Assembly (NCBI RefSeq): GCF_014647675.1
Contig: NZ_BMPQ01000030.1
Span: 40,931 to 104,930, forward strand
Origin: Streptomyces flaveus
Lineage (GTDB): Bacteria; Actinomycetota; Actinomycetes; Streptomycetales; Streptomycetaceae
Direction of reading: 5' to 3'
Length of the DNA stretch: 64,000 nt
The position numbers and the translations under genes were made by a program. Below are positions 15,540 through 24,941 of the stretch, piece after piece. Every line of letters starts with the position of its first letter. Position 1 is the stretch's first letter. The notes beneath the pieces were generated by a model. That model made no database searches, was not told the origin of the DNA, and worked only from the letters and a program-made list of their open reading frames with translations.

Positions 15540-17443
15540 CGCGCCACCTCCGCAAGAGTGATCGAATGAGGGCCGGACAGGGCCAGTTCCGTGGCGCAGA
15601 GCGGCAGATTGCCGCATCTGGGGCCGGTGTCGTCGGGTCCCGAGATGCCGAGCCCGTCGACGAAACGGACCCCGGGCAGCGCGTCCAGGAGCGCCATCAC
15701 TTCGCTCTCCAGGACGTCACGCCCAAAGGGCCGACCCGAGCCGTCGGGCCCGCCGGTGAGCGGGTCGAAGTAGGCGTCGAGGGCGTCGCGGGCAAGCGAG
15801 GCGAGGTCCGGTGGGGTGGTCCGGTCCGGGTGCAGCGTCGCCCTCACGGTGACCGGCACATACGTAGGTCCGACCACGCGCAGCTCCGTGCAGAGCGGCC
15901 GGCGCGGCTCCAGGAAGAGGCGCACTGCCTTGAGGAAGCCGGGACTTGGGGTCGGCGGCTCGCCGCAGCGCGGCAGCACGACCACGGTCACCGCTCCGGC
16001 CGCGGGCAGACATCCGTAAGCCGGATGGTGTCCCGGCACGGCATGGGCGCGCCCGACCGGAACCTCCGGGGTGCGCAGTGCGAGCGCCTCAAGGTCGGCG
16101 GCGGTGACCCCGCGCTCGGGCCGGGCCAGCAGTTCGAGCAGTCGGCCATGCGCCCGGGACAGCTCTTCGGCGGGACCGCCGCCGACGGCCGGGAGCGGCT
16201 GCACGACGGATTCCAAAGCGCCCACGTCGACCAGGCGAGTCAGCTGCCCGGCAGGAATGTTGCCCGCGGCGCCGCCTCCCGCCTGGAAGCGCATCGCGGT
16301 GATCCGGGAGCCTGCCGCAGGAACCCGGCCCACCCGTCCGTCGCCGAAGGTGATGACGCCCTCGACGGGGTCGAGCAGGTAGTGCCGGTCGTGGCTGCCG
16401 GTGCGGTCCCACTCGGTGACCTCCCGCCAGCTGTCGTCGCCGGCCACCTGGATCCTGGTGCTGCCCGCGACGACGGGTCGGGCGCCGAGCTCGAACCGCT
16501 CGCCCGCCGCGCCCCGCCCCACACCGAGCAGCTCGGGCCCGCTGACGGTCTCCGCGTGGTGCACCTCGACGGCGTTCACAGCGACGGCGAGCAGCCGGGG
16601 CGGGCATTCGTAGCCGCCGGAAGCGAGCCGGCAGCGGATCCAGTGGCGGCCGTCGGCCGGGTCCGAGGGGAAGCGGGTCGGGCCGCGGAGTACGACCCGT
16701 CCGGTGTGCGTCAGCGCCCGGGTGCCGTCCCAACGGGTCAGCAGCGGGGCCCAGTTGCCACCGTCCAGGTACTCCCACACCGTCCGGGCCCAGTAGTGCG
16801 CCCGCCCTCCCGTACCCCGATCCGTCTCCCACTCCGGAGTCCACACCTGAAGGCTCAGCTCGTCACCGGGGCCGGCCGGGAGCTCCGTGAACCCGAGCCG
16901 CAGCGCGTTCCCGACCCGAGGCCGCTCACCGAACGGCCACAGCGACTGGCCCTCGGCGAGGTTGGCGCCCGTGACGTCGAGGGGCCGTCCCCCGTCTTCC
17001 TCGCCGGCCTCCGCCAACAGCCGCCCCCGCGAGGTCCCTTCGGCCCCAGAAAGCTCCAACCAGGCAGGTGAGACACTCAACCGTCGTACGCTCTCGAAAA
17101 CCGTCACCCGCTCTGTGTCGCACACCTGGAGCCCGGCCGGAAGCACCACCGCCCCCGCATTCCCCGGCGCCCGGCGCAGCGCCACCACCGTGGTCGCCAC
17201 CCCCGCGGGCCGCGGCTCCACCCCGGCCAGACGCAGAAAGCCGCGCAGCGCCGCGGGCGGCACCCGGTCGAGCTGGAAGAGCTCCAACTCGGTTAGCCAG
17301 GCGAAGAGTTCCATCAGGGTGATGCCGGGATCGTGGGCGTTGTGGTCGGTCCAGCCCGGTGCGCGGTGCGCGATGAGCTCGCGCGCCTCGGTGGTCAGCT
17401 CCTGCCAGGTGCGGGAGTCGAGCTTCGGAAGCGGTAGCGGCAT
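15536..17443 (-). CDS. eCIS putative baseplate assembly protein (gp6/J-like), second copy
   Basis: 635 residues. The start PLPKLDSRTWQELTTEAREL then GWTDHNAHDPGITLMELFAW is the typical opening of putative baseplate assembly proteins. Near residue 380 comes TFGDGRVGRVPAAGSRITAM then GGAAGNIPAG, the GDG-G and GN-PAG motifs of the gp6/J wedge family. The C-terminal part (LEALALRTPEVPVGRAHAVP, PRRPLCTELRVVGP) also fits. With the larger copy just upstream it should form the wedge ring holding the hub and sheath. Starts five bases after the upstream stop. Confidence 0.9.
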   Translation of the reverse strand: MPLPLPKLDSRTWQELTTEARELIAHRAPGWTDHNAHDPGITLMELFAWLTELELFQLDRVPPAALRGFLRLAGVEPRPAGVATTVVALRRAPGNAGAVVLPAGLQVCDTERVTVFESVRRLSVSPAWLELSGAEGTSRGRLLAEAGEEDGGRPLDVTGANLAEGQSLWPFGERPRVGNALRLGFTELPAGPGDELSLQVWTPEWETDRGTGGRAHYWARTVWEYLDGGNWAPLLTRWDGTRALTHTGRVVLRGPTRFPSDPADGRHWIRCRLASGGYECPPRLLAVAVNAVEVHHAETVSGPELLGVGRGAAGERFELGARPVVAGSTRIQVAGDDSWREVTEWDRTGSHDRHYLLDPVEGVITFGDGRVGRVPAAGSRITAMRFQAGGGAAGNIPAGQLTRLVDVGALESVVQPLPAVGGGPAEELSRAHGRLLELLARPERGVTAADLEALALRTPEVPVGRAHAVPGHHPAYGCLPAAGAVTVVVLPRCGEPPTPSPGFLKAVRLFLEPRRPLCTELRVVGPTYVPVTVRATLHPDRTTPPDLASLARDALDAYFDPLTGGPDGSGRPFGRDVLESEVMALLDALPGVRFVDGLGISGPDDTGPRCGNLPLCATELALSGPHSITLAEVAR

Positions 17444-17447
17444 GGCG

Positions 17448-20411
17448 TCACTCCCGGATCCGCGGCTTGAGCAAGTGCCGCCCTGCGGAAGGGAGATGGT
17501 CGGGGGGTATGGGTGCGGACTCCCCGTGCACGCAGCCGTCGGTACTGAGCTGCAGCGCCGTCGCGAAGTCCACGCCGGGGGTCGACTCGACGACGACCGC
17601 GACATTGGAGAGCGGCACCGGTTCGCCGAAGGCCCAGCCCGCCCCGCCTGGACCGCCGTACAACGGATGCAGAAATCGGTCGAGCGCCGCCCGCAGCCGC
17701 TCCTCCACCGCGGCGGCACCGTCCGCCCCGGACACCGTGAACTCGACCGCCACCGAGACCGGTTGATAGCGCGGCCCGACGACGCCGATGCCTGGGGCGA
17801 TCGCGGCGGGCGCCCGGCGGGCCAGCTGTTGCTGGACGCGGCGCAGCAGTTTCGCGCCGGGACGCGGCTGCGGTTCCGAACCCCAGGGGACGACCGTGAC
17901 TTGCACGGCGCCGGTCGTGCCCCGGCAGCGCGCAAGGGCCACCTCCGGGGAGGCTTCCTTGGCCAGCCACTCGTAGTCGACGGCACACAGGGCACGGTCG
18001 CGGTGGCGTAGTCGCTGTGACCCCCGAGCCCGAACTCCTGCCTCCGGTATGGCAGTTGGCGCTGTGTCCTCGGCAGCGGCCCCGCCGCTCGCGGCCACCG
18101 GATTGCCGACCGACTGCACATAGGGGACCGCACTGTGCAGCTGAGTGATGGTGCCCGCCGGCACATTCCCCTCGGGTCCGCCGCCGAAGCGGTAGCTCGC
18201 CGTCACCACCGCCCCGGGAGGCGGCATCGCCCCTGCCCTGCCGTCGCCGAACCGCAGCAGCCCCGTGGTCCGCTCCAGCGTGTAGTGCCGGTCGCCGGGA
18301 CCCGATCCGTACAGCTGCGGTCGCTCCTGCCAGCGCACCCACACCGCCGTCACCCGGTCGTTGCCGTCGCGGTCGAAACGGAGTGTGTCGGGCGGGAGTT
18401 GCTGGACGAGGCCCGTCCAAGCGGATCCCGTCCCCCGCCACTCCTGCACCTCCACCGACTCTTCCGCGAGCACCAGCGGACTGCGCAGCGCATAGCTCTG
18501 CCCGGCCGACCCGTCGGAGCGCCCCACGATCTCGCGGCGCACCGTTCCGCGATGGGTCGCGTGCACGGCGTTGAGATACAGCCCCGCGACGGGCAGCGGC
18601 TCCAGCACGGACTCGGCGGCCTTGAAGCGGGCCCGCACCCAGAACAGCGGCCGCCCGGGCCCCGGCGCCACCCGCATGTCGGACTGCCCCACGAACTGGA
18701 TCATCCCGCTGCGCCGGAAACCCCCCGTCCCGTCGAGAACCGGCAGCTCCGCCCAGCCGTCGGCCGACCGGTACTCCCAGGTGAACGGCGAAGCGCCGGC
18801 CGCGGCGCCCGCGTCGTCACCGGTGCCTGCGTGGACGTACAGACTGACGAGCCCCACCGGCAGCGGCGCGTCGAAGCCGAAGTACACGGTCGGCACTCGG
18901 TCCGGGACCGGCTGCAGTGGCTGGAAGGACTCGCGCCCCCAGCGGACGGCGCCGGTCCGGTCGGCGAAGTCGAAGCGGTTGAGGGTCAGGACCTGATCGA
19001 GCCGCGTCGGTCCGGTGTCGTAGGAGTACGAGACCGTCATCCGGGCCAGGACGGGCGGATCGGGCCGCCGCAGTACGCCGCCGGTTACCTCGGTGCGGCC
19101 GTAGTCGCCCGCGGTCAGTCGGATGCGCAGCCAGAAGTGGTCCTGCCCGTCGACGACTTGGGAGCGCCACTCGACGGGGCGGCCGAACTCGACCCGGTGC
19201 GCGTCGCCCTGCTCGAACTGCTCGGCGCTGCCCTGCAGAAAGCGCGTCCAGCCGCCGTCACCGGTGCTGTACTCCCACACCAGGCTGCGCTCGGCGACCG
19301 CGGCGGCCCGGTTGGCCGTGGAGGGCTCGACCGAGAGGCCGATCCGGGCGCCTTCCCGCTTGAACGCCTCGTCGCAGGCGATCAGCAGTGAACTCCCCAC
19401 CACCGGCTCGGGGCCGAGCGGCCGGAAGTCCTTGCTGGTGTCGAGGAGTACGCCGTCGTTGACCGCGGCGTCGAGCGGCAGCCCCGCCTTGGTCAGGGTG
19501 ACCCGGGCCCGCAGGGCGTCGATGCGCGGCAGCGGAGCGTCGCCGGTCGTCCCGGGCAGCGGCAGCGGACGTATCGCACGGGCCCGGATCCAGTAGCTCT
19601 CCACCCCATTGACCACACCCCTGACCAGCGGGGCGCCACAGACCTTGCGCAGCAGCACCGCGCCGTCGTTGAGCAGGCCGTGGGTCTGGTCCACCACCGG
19701 CTCGAAGGACTGCCAGCCGGCCGCCGTCAGATACTCCCAGCACAGCTCCACGGCCGCAGCCGACTCCTGCGGGGTGCCCTGGCGGGCGACGCCCACCTGG
19801 AGCGTGATGTCGGCCGCGCCGCGCAGCTCGAAGAGGGTGGCGTGGCCGAGATAGAGATGGTGGGGCAGGAGCCGGGTGTCATCGAACAGCACGAAGCCGT
19901 CGGTGAGTTGGGCGCCGTGCTCGGCGTATTCGTCGGCGCCCGGGGTGAGGCTGTACACCGAGGCGAGCCGGGCCCGGACCAGTGACACAGTCTGCTCGGT
20001 CGCGAAGATGGGCGGCACCCCAGTGGTCGCCTCAGGTCCCGGGGCCCCCAGCGAGCCCGGCAGCGACGGCGGCACCACGGCGGCGACCTCTGAGTCCGCA
20101 GGCAGCGCCACATCCGTCGGCGCGTCCTCGGCGAGCGTGAAGACGAGCGGCGCACGGGCCGGCGCGGGCGGCAGCAGGGTGGTGCCGGTGGCGTCGAGGA
20201 AGGCGAGGAGGTACTTGTCCGGGATCTGCCCGAGCCCTTCGTCGACCAGGCCCGCGAACTGGGCGAGCACTTCGAGCAGCGCATGGCCCGGTGTGCCCGG
20301 CTCGGGCCGCCAGCCCGGCAGGTAGCCGGGACTGCGCCGCAGGAGTCCCGCCAGGGCCTCTGCGGCCGCGGCGGGGCGAGCGCCGTTTGTACCGGATCCC
20401 GGGCCGCTCAT
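17448..20411 (-). CDS. eCIS putative baseplate assembly protein (gp6/J-like), large copy
   Basis: 987 residues. It opens with LAGLLRRSPGYLPGWRPEPG then TPGHALLEVLAQFAGLVDEG, the same wedge start as the next gene. The conserved LLRFGDGRAGAMPPPGAVVT then GGGPEGNVPAGTI pair lies near residue 750, followed by RHRDRALCAVDYEWLAKEAS and a C-terminal beta domain. Several internal beta-sandwich repeats (for example VDGQDHFWLRIRLTAGDYG and GRPLFWVRARFKAAES) explain the length. ATGA overlap with the gp25 gene. It pairs with the 635-residue copy as the two wedge proteins. Confidence 0.9.
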   Translation of the reverse strand: MSGPGSGTNGARPAAAAEALAGLLRRSPGYLPGWRPEPGTPGHALLEVLAQFAGLVDEGLGQIPDKYLLAFLDATGTTLLPPAPARAPLVFTLAEDAPTDVALPADSEVAAVVPPSLPGSLGAPGPEATTGVPPIFATEQTVSLVRARLASVYSLTPGADEYAEHGAQLTDGFVLFDDTRLLPHHLYLGHATLFELRGAADITLQVGVARQGTPQESAAAVELCWEYLTAAGWQSFEPVVDQTHGLLNDGAVLLRKVCGAPLVRGVVNGVESYWIRARAIRPLPLPGTTGDAPLPRIDALRARVTLTKAGLPLDAAVNDGVLLDTSKDFRPLGPEPVVGSSLLIACDEAFKREGARIGLSVEPSTANRAAAVAERSLVWEYSTGDGGWTRFLQGSAEQFEQGDAHRVEFGRPVEWRSQVVDGQDHFWLRIRLTAGDYGRTEVTGGVLRRPDPPVLARMTVSYSYDTGPTRLDQVLTLNRFDFADRTGAVRWGRESFQPLQPVPDRVPTVYFGFDAPLPVGLVSLYVHAGTGDDAGAAAGASPFTWEYRSADGWAELPVLDGTGGFRRSGMIQFVGQSDMRVAPGPGRPLFWVRARFKAAESVLEPLPVAGLYLNAVHATHRGTVRREIVGRSDGSAGQSYALRSPLVLAEESVEVQEWRGTGSAWTGLVQQLPPDTLRFDRDGNDRVTAVWVRWQERPQLYGSGPGDRHYTLERTTGLLRFGDGRAGAMPPPGAVVTASYRFGGGPEGNVPAGTITQLHSAVPYVQSVGNPVAASGGAAAEDTAPTAIPEAGVRARGSQRLRHRDRALCAVDYEWLAKEASPEVALARCRGTTGAVQVTVVPWGSEPQPRPGAKLLRRVQQQLARRAPAAIAPGIGVVGPRYQPVSVAVEFTVSGADGAAAVEERLRAALDRFLHPLYGGPGGAGWAFGEPVPLSNVAVVVESTPGVDFATALQLSTDGCVHGESAPIPPDHLPSAGRHLLKPRIRE

Positions 20412-20800
20412 GGGGTGCCCTCCCTCAGGTAGTACGGGAAGACGAGGTTGTAGAAGACGTTGGTGGTACGGATCCGATAGTCGATCCGGATCAGCAGCGC
20501 GCCCGGCTCCTCGCTGGTCACGGCCACCTGCCGCAGATCGATCCGAGGTTCCCACGCGGTCAGCGCCATCTCCACCCGGTGCCGGACGAGCGCGAGAGTG
20601 CCGGTGTCGATCTTCGAGAAGACAAGCGAGCGCAGCCCGGAACCGAAGTCGGGGCGCATCAACCGCTCACCCGGCTCGGTCTGCAGGATCAGCAGGATCG
20701 CCTGCCGTACGTCCTCCTCGGCGGCCGCCATCGCCACATCGCCATCCGTGCCGGGGGCGAGCGGGAAGGACCAACCGCGGCCCAGGAATCCGGTGTCCAT
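20408..20800 (-). CDS. eCIS baseplate wedge protein, gpW/gp25 family
   Basis: 130 residues. FLGRGWSFPLAPGTDGDVAM, VRQAILLILQTEPGERLMRP and DFGSGLRSLVFSKID form the gp25/lysozyme-related wedge signature; the EPGERLMRPDFGSGL block is the conserved core. In contractile machines this small protein joins the wedges to the first sheath ring and triggers sheath assembly. It starts nine bases after the PAAR stop and overlaps the large J-like gene by four bases. Confidence 0.95.
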   Translation of the reverse strand: MDTGFLGRGWSFPLAPGTDGDVAMAAAEEDVRQAILLILQTEPGERLMRPDFGSGLRSLVFSKIDTGTLALVRHRVEMALTAWEPRIDLRQVAVTSEEPGALLIRIDYRIRTTNVFYNLVFPYYLREGTP

Positions 20801-20809
20801 CGGCTCACC

Positions 20810-21091
20810 TCACCCGCCGATCAGCGTTCGTGCGGCGCCCTGCATGACCGCGGCCCCGCACCCGGTGGTGTCCACCAGGGCGCGGGCCGCGGGGAGTCCA
20901 CCGACCAGCACGCTCGTACTGCCCGCGATCAGGGGTGAACTGGCCGGGTGCGAAGGGGTTATGGGGCAGGCATGGAGATCACCGGCGACCGCGGCAGGCA
21001 GCCCCTCGACGAACACGCCGACCGCACGCGGCGGTGGCACGAGGGCACCGCCGTGCGTCGTCGGGTCACCGATGCGGGCCGCGGCGGGCAT
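20810..21091 (-). CDS. eCIS PAAR-domain spike tip
   Basis: 93 residues. PAAARIGDPTTHGGALVPP at the start, ACPITPSHPASSPLIAGSTS in the middle and LPAARALVDTTGCGAAVMQG towards the end are the glycine- and proline-rich turns of the PAAR cone, with His and Cys residues placed to bind the tip metal. It would sharpen the spike made by the upstream gene. TGATG overlap with the spike stop. Its small size means that it carries no fused toxin domain. Confidence 0.93.
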   Translation of the reverse strand: MPAAARIGDPTTHGGALVPPPRAVGVFVEGLPAAVAGDLHACPITPSHPASSPLIAGSTSVLVGGLPAARALVDTTGCGAAVMQGAARTLIGG

Positions 21092-21816
21092 CAGCCCACC
21101 CCCGTCGAGACGGACGGCAGGGCCGACACCGGCGGATTGAGGTGAACGGGGTTGCCGGAGATGGTGACGCCCGAGGTGGCCTGCAGTTTGATGCTCGCGC
21201 CCTCGATGGAGACCTCGCCCATGGGCGCCTGGAGGGAGATATTGCCCTGCGGTGAAGTGATCGAGATCCGCTGGCCGTCGGTCTCGATGACCACCCGGGC
21301 CCGGGGCGAGGGGCCGCCCGCGGCGATGGTGACCTGCTTGGTGGCGTCGTCCAGGGTGATCTCCAGGCCGCCGTGGCTCGCCACGGTCAGTTTCTCCTGG
21401 CCGTCGGTGTCGTCGAACCGCACCAAGTGGCCCGTCTTGCTGCGCAGTTCGCGGATGTTCCGTTCCGGCGAGGCCTGCGGCGGCGGATCCTTGGGGTTCC
21501 ACAGGAAGCCGACCACGACGGGATACGCCGTGTCTCCGTGCCGGAAGGCGACCAGGACCTCGTCATTCACCTCCGGCAGCAGGTAGCTGCCGCGCCGCTG
21601 CCCGGCCCACGGCACGGCGATCTGCGCCCAGGCCGACTCCACCCGCTCCGAAAGCAGTGGCAGCTGGACCTTGACGCGGCCGAGGTGCTGCTCGTCGTCG
21701 ACCGCGGTGACCACGCCGATGGTGACGCCGAGAACCGGCTGGGCGGTCGCGTCCAGGTCGCTGGCATAGGTCCGGTATTGGCCCTGCAGCAGTCCCATGA
21801 GATCCAGTTCGGGCAT
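21091..21816 (-). CDS. eCIS central spike (baseplate assembly protein V / gp5-VgrG-like)
   Basis: 241 residues. Residues 25-110 are the OB-fold: VLGVTIGVVTAVDDEQHLGR, VKVQLPLLSERVESAWAQIA, SYLLPEVNDEVLVAFRHGD. After RNIRELRSKTGHLVRFDD come short repeats (KQVTIAAG, ISLQAPMGEVSIEGASIKLQ) that build the beta-helical needle, ending near the PAAR contact. Together with the adjacent hub gene it equals a VgrG split in two. ATG overlaps the hub stop. Confidence 0.95.
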   Translation of the reverse strand: MPELDLMGLLQGQYRTYASDLDATAQPVLGVTIGVVTAVDDEQHLGRVKVQLPLLSERVESAWAQIAVPWAGQRRGSYLLPEVNDEVLVAFRHGDTAYPVVVGFLWNPKDPPPQASPERNIRELRSKTGHLVRFDDTDGQEKLTVASHGGLEITLDDATKQVTIAAGGPSPRARVVIETDGQRISITSPQGNISLQAPMGEVSIEGASIKLQATSGVTISGNPVHLNPPVSALPSVSTGVG

Positions 21817-22913
21817 CAGATGACCTCCCGGCGCACTTGGAACGCCGTGCGATAGCCGTTGGTGTCAAGGGTGTGCACCACTGAGGTGAGCCGGTAGGTG
21901 GCTCCGCTGAAGCGGTTGCCGACCGAGGCGATGGAGAGCGTGCGGCCCACCCGGAACCGGGGGTCGCCCAGGGCGCTGCCTTTCGCCGTCACCCGGTTGT
22001 TGAGCTTGCGGCGCAGCTCGGCGACGGCGAACTTGATGGCGTCGACGGGGCTCTCCAGCGGAATGTCCGGTATCCCGATGCTCGCCTGCAGCTCCTCGCT
22101 CTGCTCACCGAGGACCGCGGGCCGCACCCGAGTCCTGATCCGCTCCCCGTCCCAGTCCACCTCCACGGACAGCTGGGTCTTGAGCGACTCCACCCACACC
22201 CGGGCCCGCACCCGCACGACTTGCCCGATGCTGGTGATCCGCGGCGCGAACTCGAGCAGCGACTCGCCCCAGCGCAGCTCGATCTCCGGAACGGGCAGCC
22301 GGGGCAGCGAAAGCCGGAAATTGAGAAAGGCCCCGTCGACCCACATGTCGAAGCCGTACTCGGTGGCGATCCGGCGCAGAAACGCGTAGTCGCTCTGCTT
22401 GTGCTGGAAGCGAGGCCGCTTGCTGAAGGCAGCCCCGAGCCCGGTGGCGATCGATGCGGCGACATCGGGCAGCGCGATCAGCCCGTTCTCGGCGGCGACG
22501 ATCGAGGCGATCACCGCATCGGTCAGATAGAAGGGGAAGCCGCGCTCCTTGGTGCCTTCGCTGAGCCGGCTGGTGGCGTCGTGCCCACTGACCAGGAGCA
22601 CCGGCATGCCGGTCGCCGGCAGGGTCGTCTCCAGGCCCGTGACGGTTCCGGAGAAGACCCGGTGGATCCCCGACGGCCGATATCCCAGGGCGAGTTGGAG
22701 CGAGGTGTCGAGATCGAGCAGCGGCCGATCGAGGATCCCGAGATCCGGATCGGCGAACTCGATCTCCACCCGGTTGGCGCCCTCGAGGGCCTCCTCGAAA
22801 CGTACGCCCATGATCCGCGCCCGTAGCTCCGCCGGGACCGGCTGCCCGTCCAGGGCCAGTTCGAAGTCCGGCACGTAGTGGGTGTCGCCCGGGGCCGCGG
22901 CTGGGGCGGTCAT
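21816..22913 (-). CDS. eCIS hub protein (phage late control D / gp27-like)
   Basis: 365 residues. YVPDFELALDGQPVPAELRA, VEIEFADPDLGILDRPLLDL and GYRPSGIHRVFSGTVTGLET form the first hub domain; RFQHKQSDYAFLRRIATEYG and FDMWVDGAFLNFRL form the conserved late-control-D block. The end (FSGATYRLTSVVHTLDTNGY) is also typical. It makes the trimeric hub between tube and spike. ATG 22913 overlaps the LysM adaptor stop as ATGA; a longer frame exists upstream but has no support. Confidence 0.95.
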   Translation of the reverse strand: MTAPAAAPGDTHYVPDFELALDGQPVPAELRARIMGVRFEEALEGANRVEIEFADPDLGILDRPLLDLDTSLQLALGYRPSGIHRVFSGTVTGLETTLPATGMPVLLVSGHDATSRLSEGTKERGFPFYLTDAVIASIVAAENGLIALPDVAASIATGLGAAFSKRPRFQHKQSDYAFLRRIATEYGFDMWVDGAFLNFRLSLPRLPVPEIELRWGESLLEFAPRITSIGQVVRVRARVWVESLKTQLSVEVDWDGERIRTRVRPAVLGEQSEELQASIGIPDIPLESPVDAIKFAVAELRRKLNNRVTAKGSALGDPRFRVGRTLSIASVGNRFSGATYRLTSVVHTLDTNGYRTAFQVRREVI

Positions 22914-23596
22914 GAGTACACCTCGCCGGTGACCGGATCGCGGTACGGCAGTCGAGGCACGGTCAACACCGTCCCGACCGGAAGCCGCCGCGGTGCGATG
23001 ACCCCATTGGCCAGCGCGATCGGGCGCCACTTGGCCGGATCGCCGTAGAACCGGCGGGCGACGGCGGCCAGGGTCTCACCGCTGCCCACCTCGTGGCGCC
23101 GGCTGTAGTCGGCGGTCTGCCGCTTGACCTCCTTGGCCTCCGTCAGCTCACTGGTCCACTCATTGATGGTGATTTCCAGCTGCGCCCGGACCGGCACCCC
23201 GGACTCCAGGAACATCGTGAACCGCTGCTGTACCTGGGCCAGCACACCGGTGAAGGTGAGATCACCCCAGGCGAAGAGGATCACCGGCGGCGCATGGGTC
23301 TCTGGATCGATCGCCATCAGGTCGACCACCGGGCGGGTCAGTACGCGGACATCGCTGAGCGGTGGATTGATCTGCGTCCCCGCATGGCGATGGGCCTCGT
23401 AGGTGTCGAAGAACAGCTCCATCTCCAGGGTGCGCAGATTGCCGCTGACGAACTGCAGCAAGGGGGCGCCGAGTCCGGGTACCGCGGCCTGCGCGAAGTT
23501 GTTGGCCTTGCCGATCCGGTACTCGCTCGGATTGAAGAGAACCTCGATGCCGTCGTCGGCACCGATACGGGTGATCTTCGCGTGCTCGAGTGCCAT
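22910..23596 (-). CDS. eCIS tube-baseplate adaptor with a LysM domain
   Basis: 228 residues. The N-terminal part (ITRIGADDGIEVLFNPSEYR, LQFVSGNLRTLEMELFFDTY, PPVILFAWGDLTFTGVLAQV, RFTMFLESGVPVRAQLEITI) matches the CIS tube-protein family. The last 50 residues (HEVGSGETLAAVARRFYGDP then WRPIALANGVIAPRRLPVGT) form a LysM-type module. In phage such proteins (gp53/gpX-like) clamp tube to baseplate; the LysM fold here is structural and need not bind peptidoglycan. GGAGGAG precedes the ATG. Confidence 0.94.
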   Translation of the reverse strand: MALEHAKITRIGADDGIEVLFNPSEYRIGKANNFAQAAVPGLGAPLLQFVSGNLRTLEMELFFDTYEAHRHAGTQINPPLSDVRVLTRPVVDLMAIDPETHAPPVILFAWGDLTFTGVLAQVQQRFTMFLESGVPVRAQLEITINEWTSELTEAKEVKRQTADYSRRHEVGSGETLAAVARRFYGDPAKWRPIALANGVIAPRRLPVGTVLTVPRLPYRDPVTGEVYS

Positions 23597-23597
23597 C

Positions 23598-24413
23598 TCA
23601 GCTCCTCCCGAAGCGCTCGCGCTGGGCGATGGCGCGGCGCTCGATGCGGCTCAGCACCTGGTCGGTGAGGCGGTCGAGGTCGGGGGTGGGTGGGGGAGCG
23701 GGGTCCCCGACGGCCGGTGGAGCGGGCTGTGGCGGGCGCGGATCTGGATGCCGTACGGCGCCCGGGTGCGGGACCGGTGGGCCGGTGGGGTTGGCGGTCG
23801 TGCGGACTACGAGTGGGGGGCGTCGGGTGCGGTGCGGGAGGCTGATCGCTTCAGGCGCCGGGGAGCTGGGTCGGTTGGGTGTCCTGTTAGGGGCCGGCCT
23901 GGGCTCCCGTGTCAGGTGCGGCTGGTGGATGCGCTCGTGGACGTACAACCGAATGTGCCTGACGGTGAGCGAGGCTCGGAGCGTGGGCGGCGAGGGTGGA
24001 TGCGGCGGGCGAGGGGCGGGGGGTGGCGTCCCGGCCCGGATCAGTCGCGCGGGTTGCCGCTGTTCCTCCGGGGTCGGGCCGGGTGGCTGCCCGTGGATCA
24101 CCGTTCGTGTCACCAACTGCCGTACAAATAGCGTTGTTTGATGCCGGTTTTGTACGAGGATGCGCGCGCCCGTCGACTGCCGGCGCTGCTCTCCGAGGTG
24201 TCGGAAGACGAATGCTGTCGCGGCCGGGTGCAGGGCGATGACGCTGCCCGTGCCGAGGACCGGGCGCCAGCGCACCAGGCGGCGGGCCATGCCGTGGCCC
24301 GTTGCCGGACGCAGTGTCCGTACAGCGCACCGGAAGCCGTTGATTCGCCCGGACCAGCCACTGCCCACGCAGCTCACCGTCCTGGTCCTCAGGCCCAACA
24401 TCCCCTCATTCAT
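23598..24413 (-). CDS. eCIS-associated proline- and arginine-rich protein, function unknown
   Basis: 271 residues, placed between the small assembly gene and the LysM adaptor and overlapping the former by eight bases, so it is part of the operon. The N-half is basic (MARRLVRWRPVLGTGSVIAL, RHLGEQRRQSTGARILVQNR). The middle is a proline-rich linker of about 90 residues. The end is a short amphipathic helix, DLDRLTDQVLSRIERRAIAQ then RERFGRS, and is probably the conserved part. No catalytic motif. It may be a chaperone-like or disordered assembly factor. The true start could be downstream of ATG 24413. Confidence 0.6.
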   Translation of the reverse strand: MNEGMLGLRTRTVSCVGSGWSGRINGFRCAVRTLRPATGHGMARRLVRWRPVLGTGSVIALHPAATAFVFRHLGEQRRQSTGARILVQNRHQTTLFVRQLVTRTVIHGQPPGPTPEEQRQPARLIRAGTPPPAPRPPHPPSPPTLRASLTVRHIRLYVHERIHQPHLTREPRPAPNRTPNRPSSPAPEAISLPHRTRRPPLVVRTTANPTGPPVPHPGAVRHPDPRPPQPAPPAVGDPAPPPTPDLDRLTDQVLSRIERRAIAQRERFGRS

Positions 24414-24627
24414 GGGTCGTCGCCTCGTTCATCCGCTGGTTGATGCGGGAGATCCCGGACACCCAGCGCCGCCGCTCGGCATGTTCGAGGGCCATGATGT
24501 CCTCCAGACTCCAGTGGAAGTGGTAGGCGACGAAGGCCACCTCCTCGTACAGCTCCGCGAGAGGGTGACCTACGATCTGCCCGCCGCCGTACGCCCCACC
24601 TCGAATCGGTGCCTGCAGCTCGGGCAT
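24406..24627 (-). CDS. eCIS small assembly protein (DUF6760-like)
   Basis: 73 residues. The core LAELYEEVAFVAYHFHWSLE then DIMALEHAERRRWVSGISRI resembles small proteins that follow the tail assembly gene in actinobacterial eCIS operons and phage gpE-prime-like factors; I believe the family is DUF6760 but cannot check. The ATG at 24627 gives a 58-base overlap with the upstream gene, so a start nearer residue 15 is possible. Likely function: assembly of the tail tube. Confidence 0.72.
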   Translation of the reverse strand: MPELQAPIRGGAYGGGQIVGHPLAELYEEVAFVAYHFHWSLEDIMALEHAERRRWVSGISRINQRMNEATTHE

Positions 24628-24941
24628 TCGACGGCCAGGGCGGCCGAGTCGTCACCGTTGAGCTCGTTGTAGAGGTCCTGCAGAAAGGCCACGTCAGCGG
24701 CGAAGAGCCGTTCGATCAGCGGCGGAGTGATCAGCTTGACCGTGCCGAGCCGGGTCACGACCCGGGAGAGCACGATCACCGTCAGATACGCCGGGTTCTT
24801 CTGGACCGTACTCTCCTTGAGGGGCAGGATCTCGTCCGCCGCGGTGGCCAGGCGCATCACACCCTCGCGGTGCAGGGTGCCCTCCTCGTCCAGATAGCCG
24901 CGGGGAAGCGTGAACTCGCGCTCGGTCTGCAGCATCATCAC
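24570..24941 (-). CDS. eCIS tail assembly protein with a C-terminal CxxC motif
   Basis: 123 residues. REFTLPRGYLDEEGTLHREG, MRLATAADEILPLKESTVQ and YLTVIVLSRVVTRLGTVKLI match the phage tail assembly (gp41-like) pattern. The end VECPSCRHRFEVG holds one CPSC pair, a half zinc ribbon that may dimerise. In tailed phages this gene lies just after the tube gene and helps tube assembly; the order is the same here. GTG start, GTGA overlap with the tube stop. Confidence 0.82.
   Translation of the reverse strand: MMMLQTEREFTLPRGYLDEEGTLHREGVMRLATAADEILPLKESTVQKNPAYLTVIVLSRVVTRLGTVKLITPPLIERLFAADVAFLQDLYNELNGDDSAALAVECPSCRHRFEVGRTAAGRS

Noticed and set aside
15536..18166. N-terminal extension of the second J-like protein
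   Set aside because: The upstream 240 residues overlap the large J-like gene in another frame and lack family similarity; the family start is ATG 17443.
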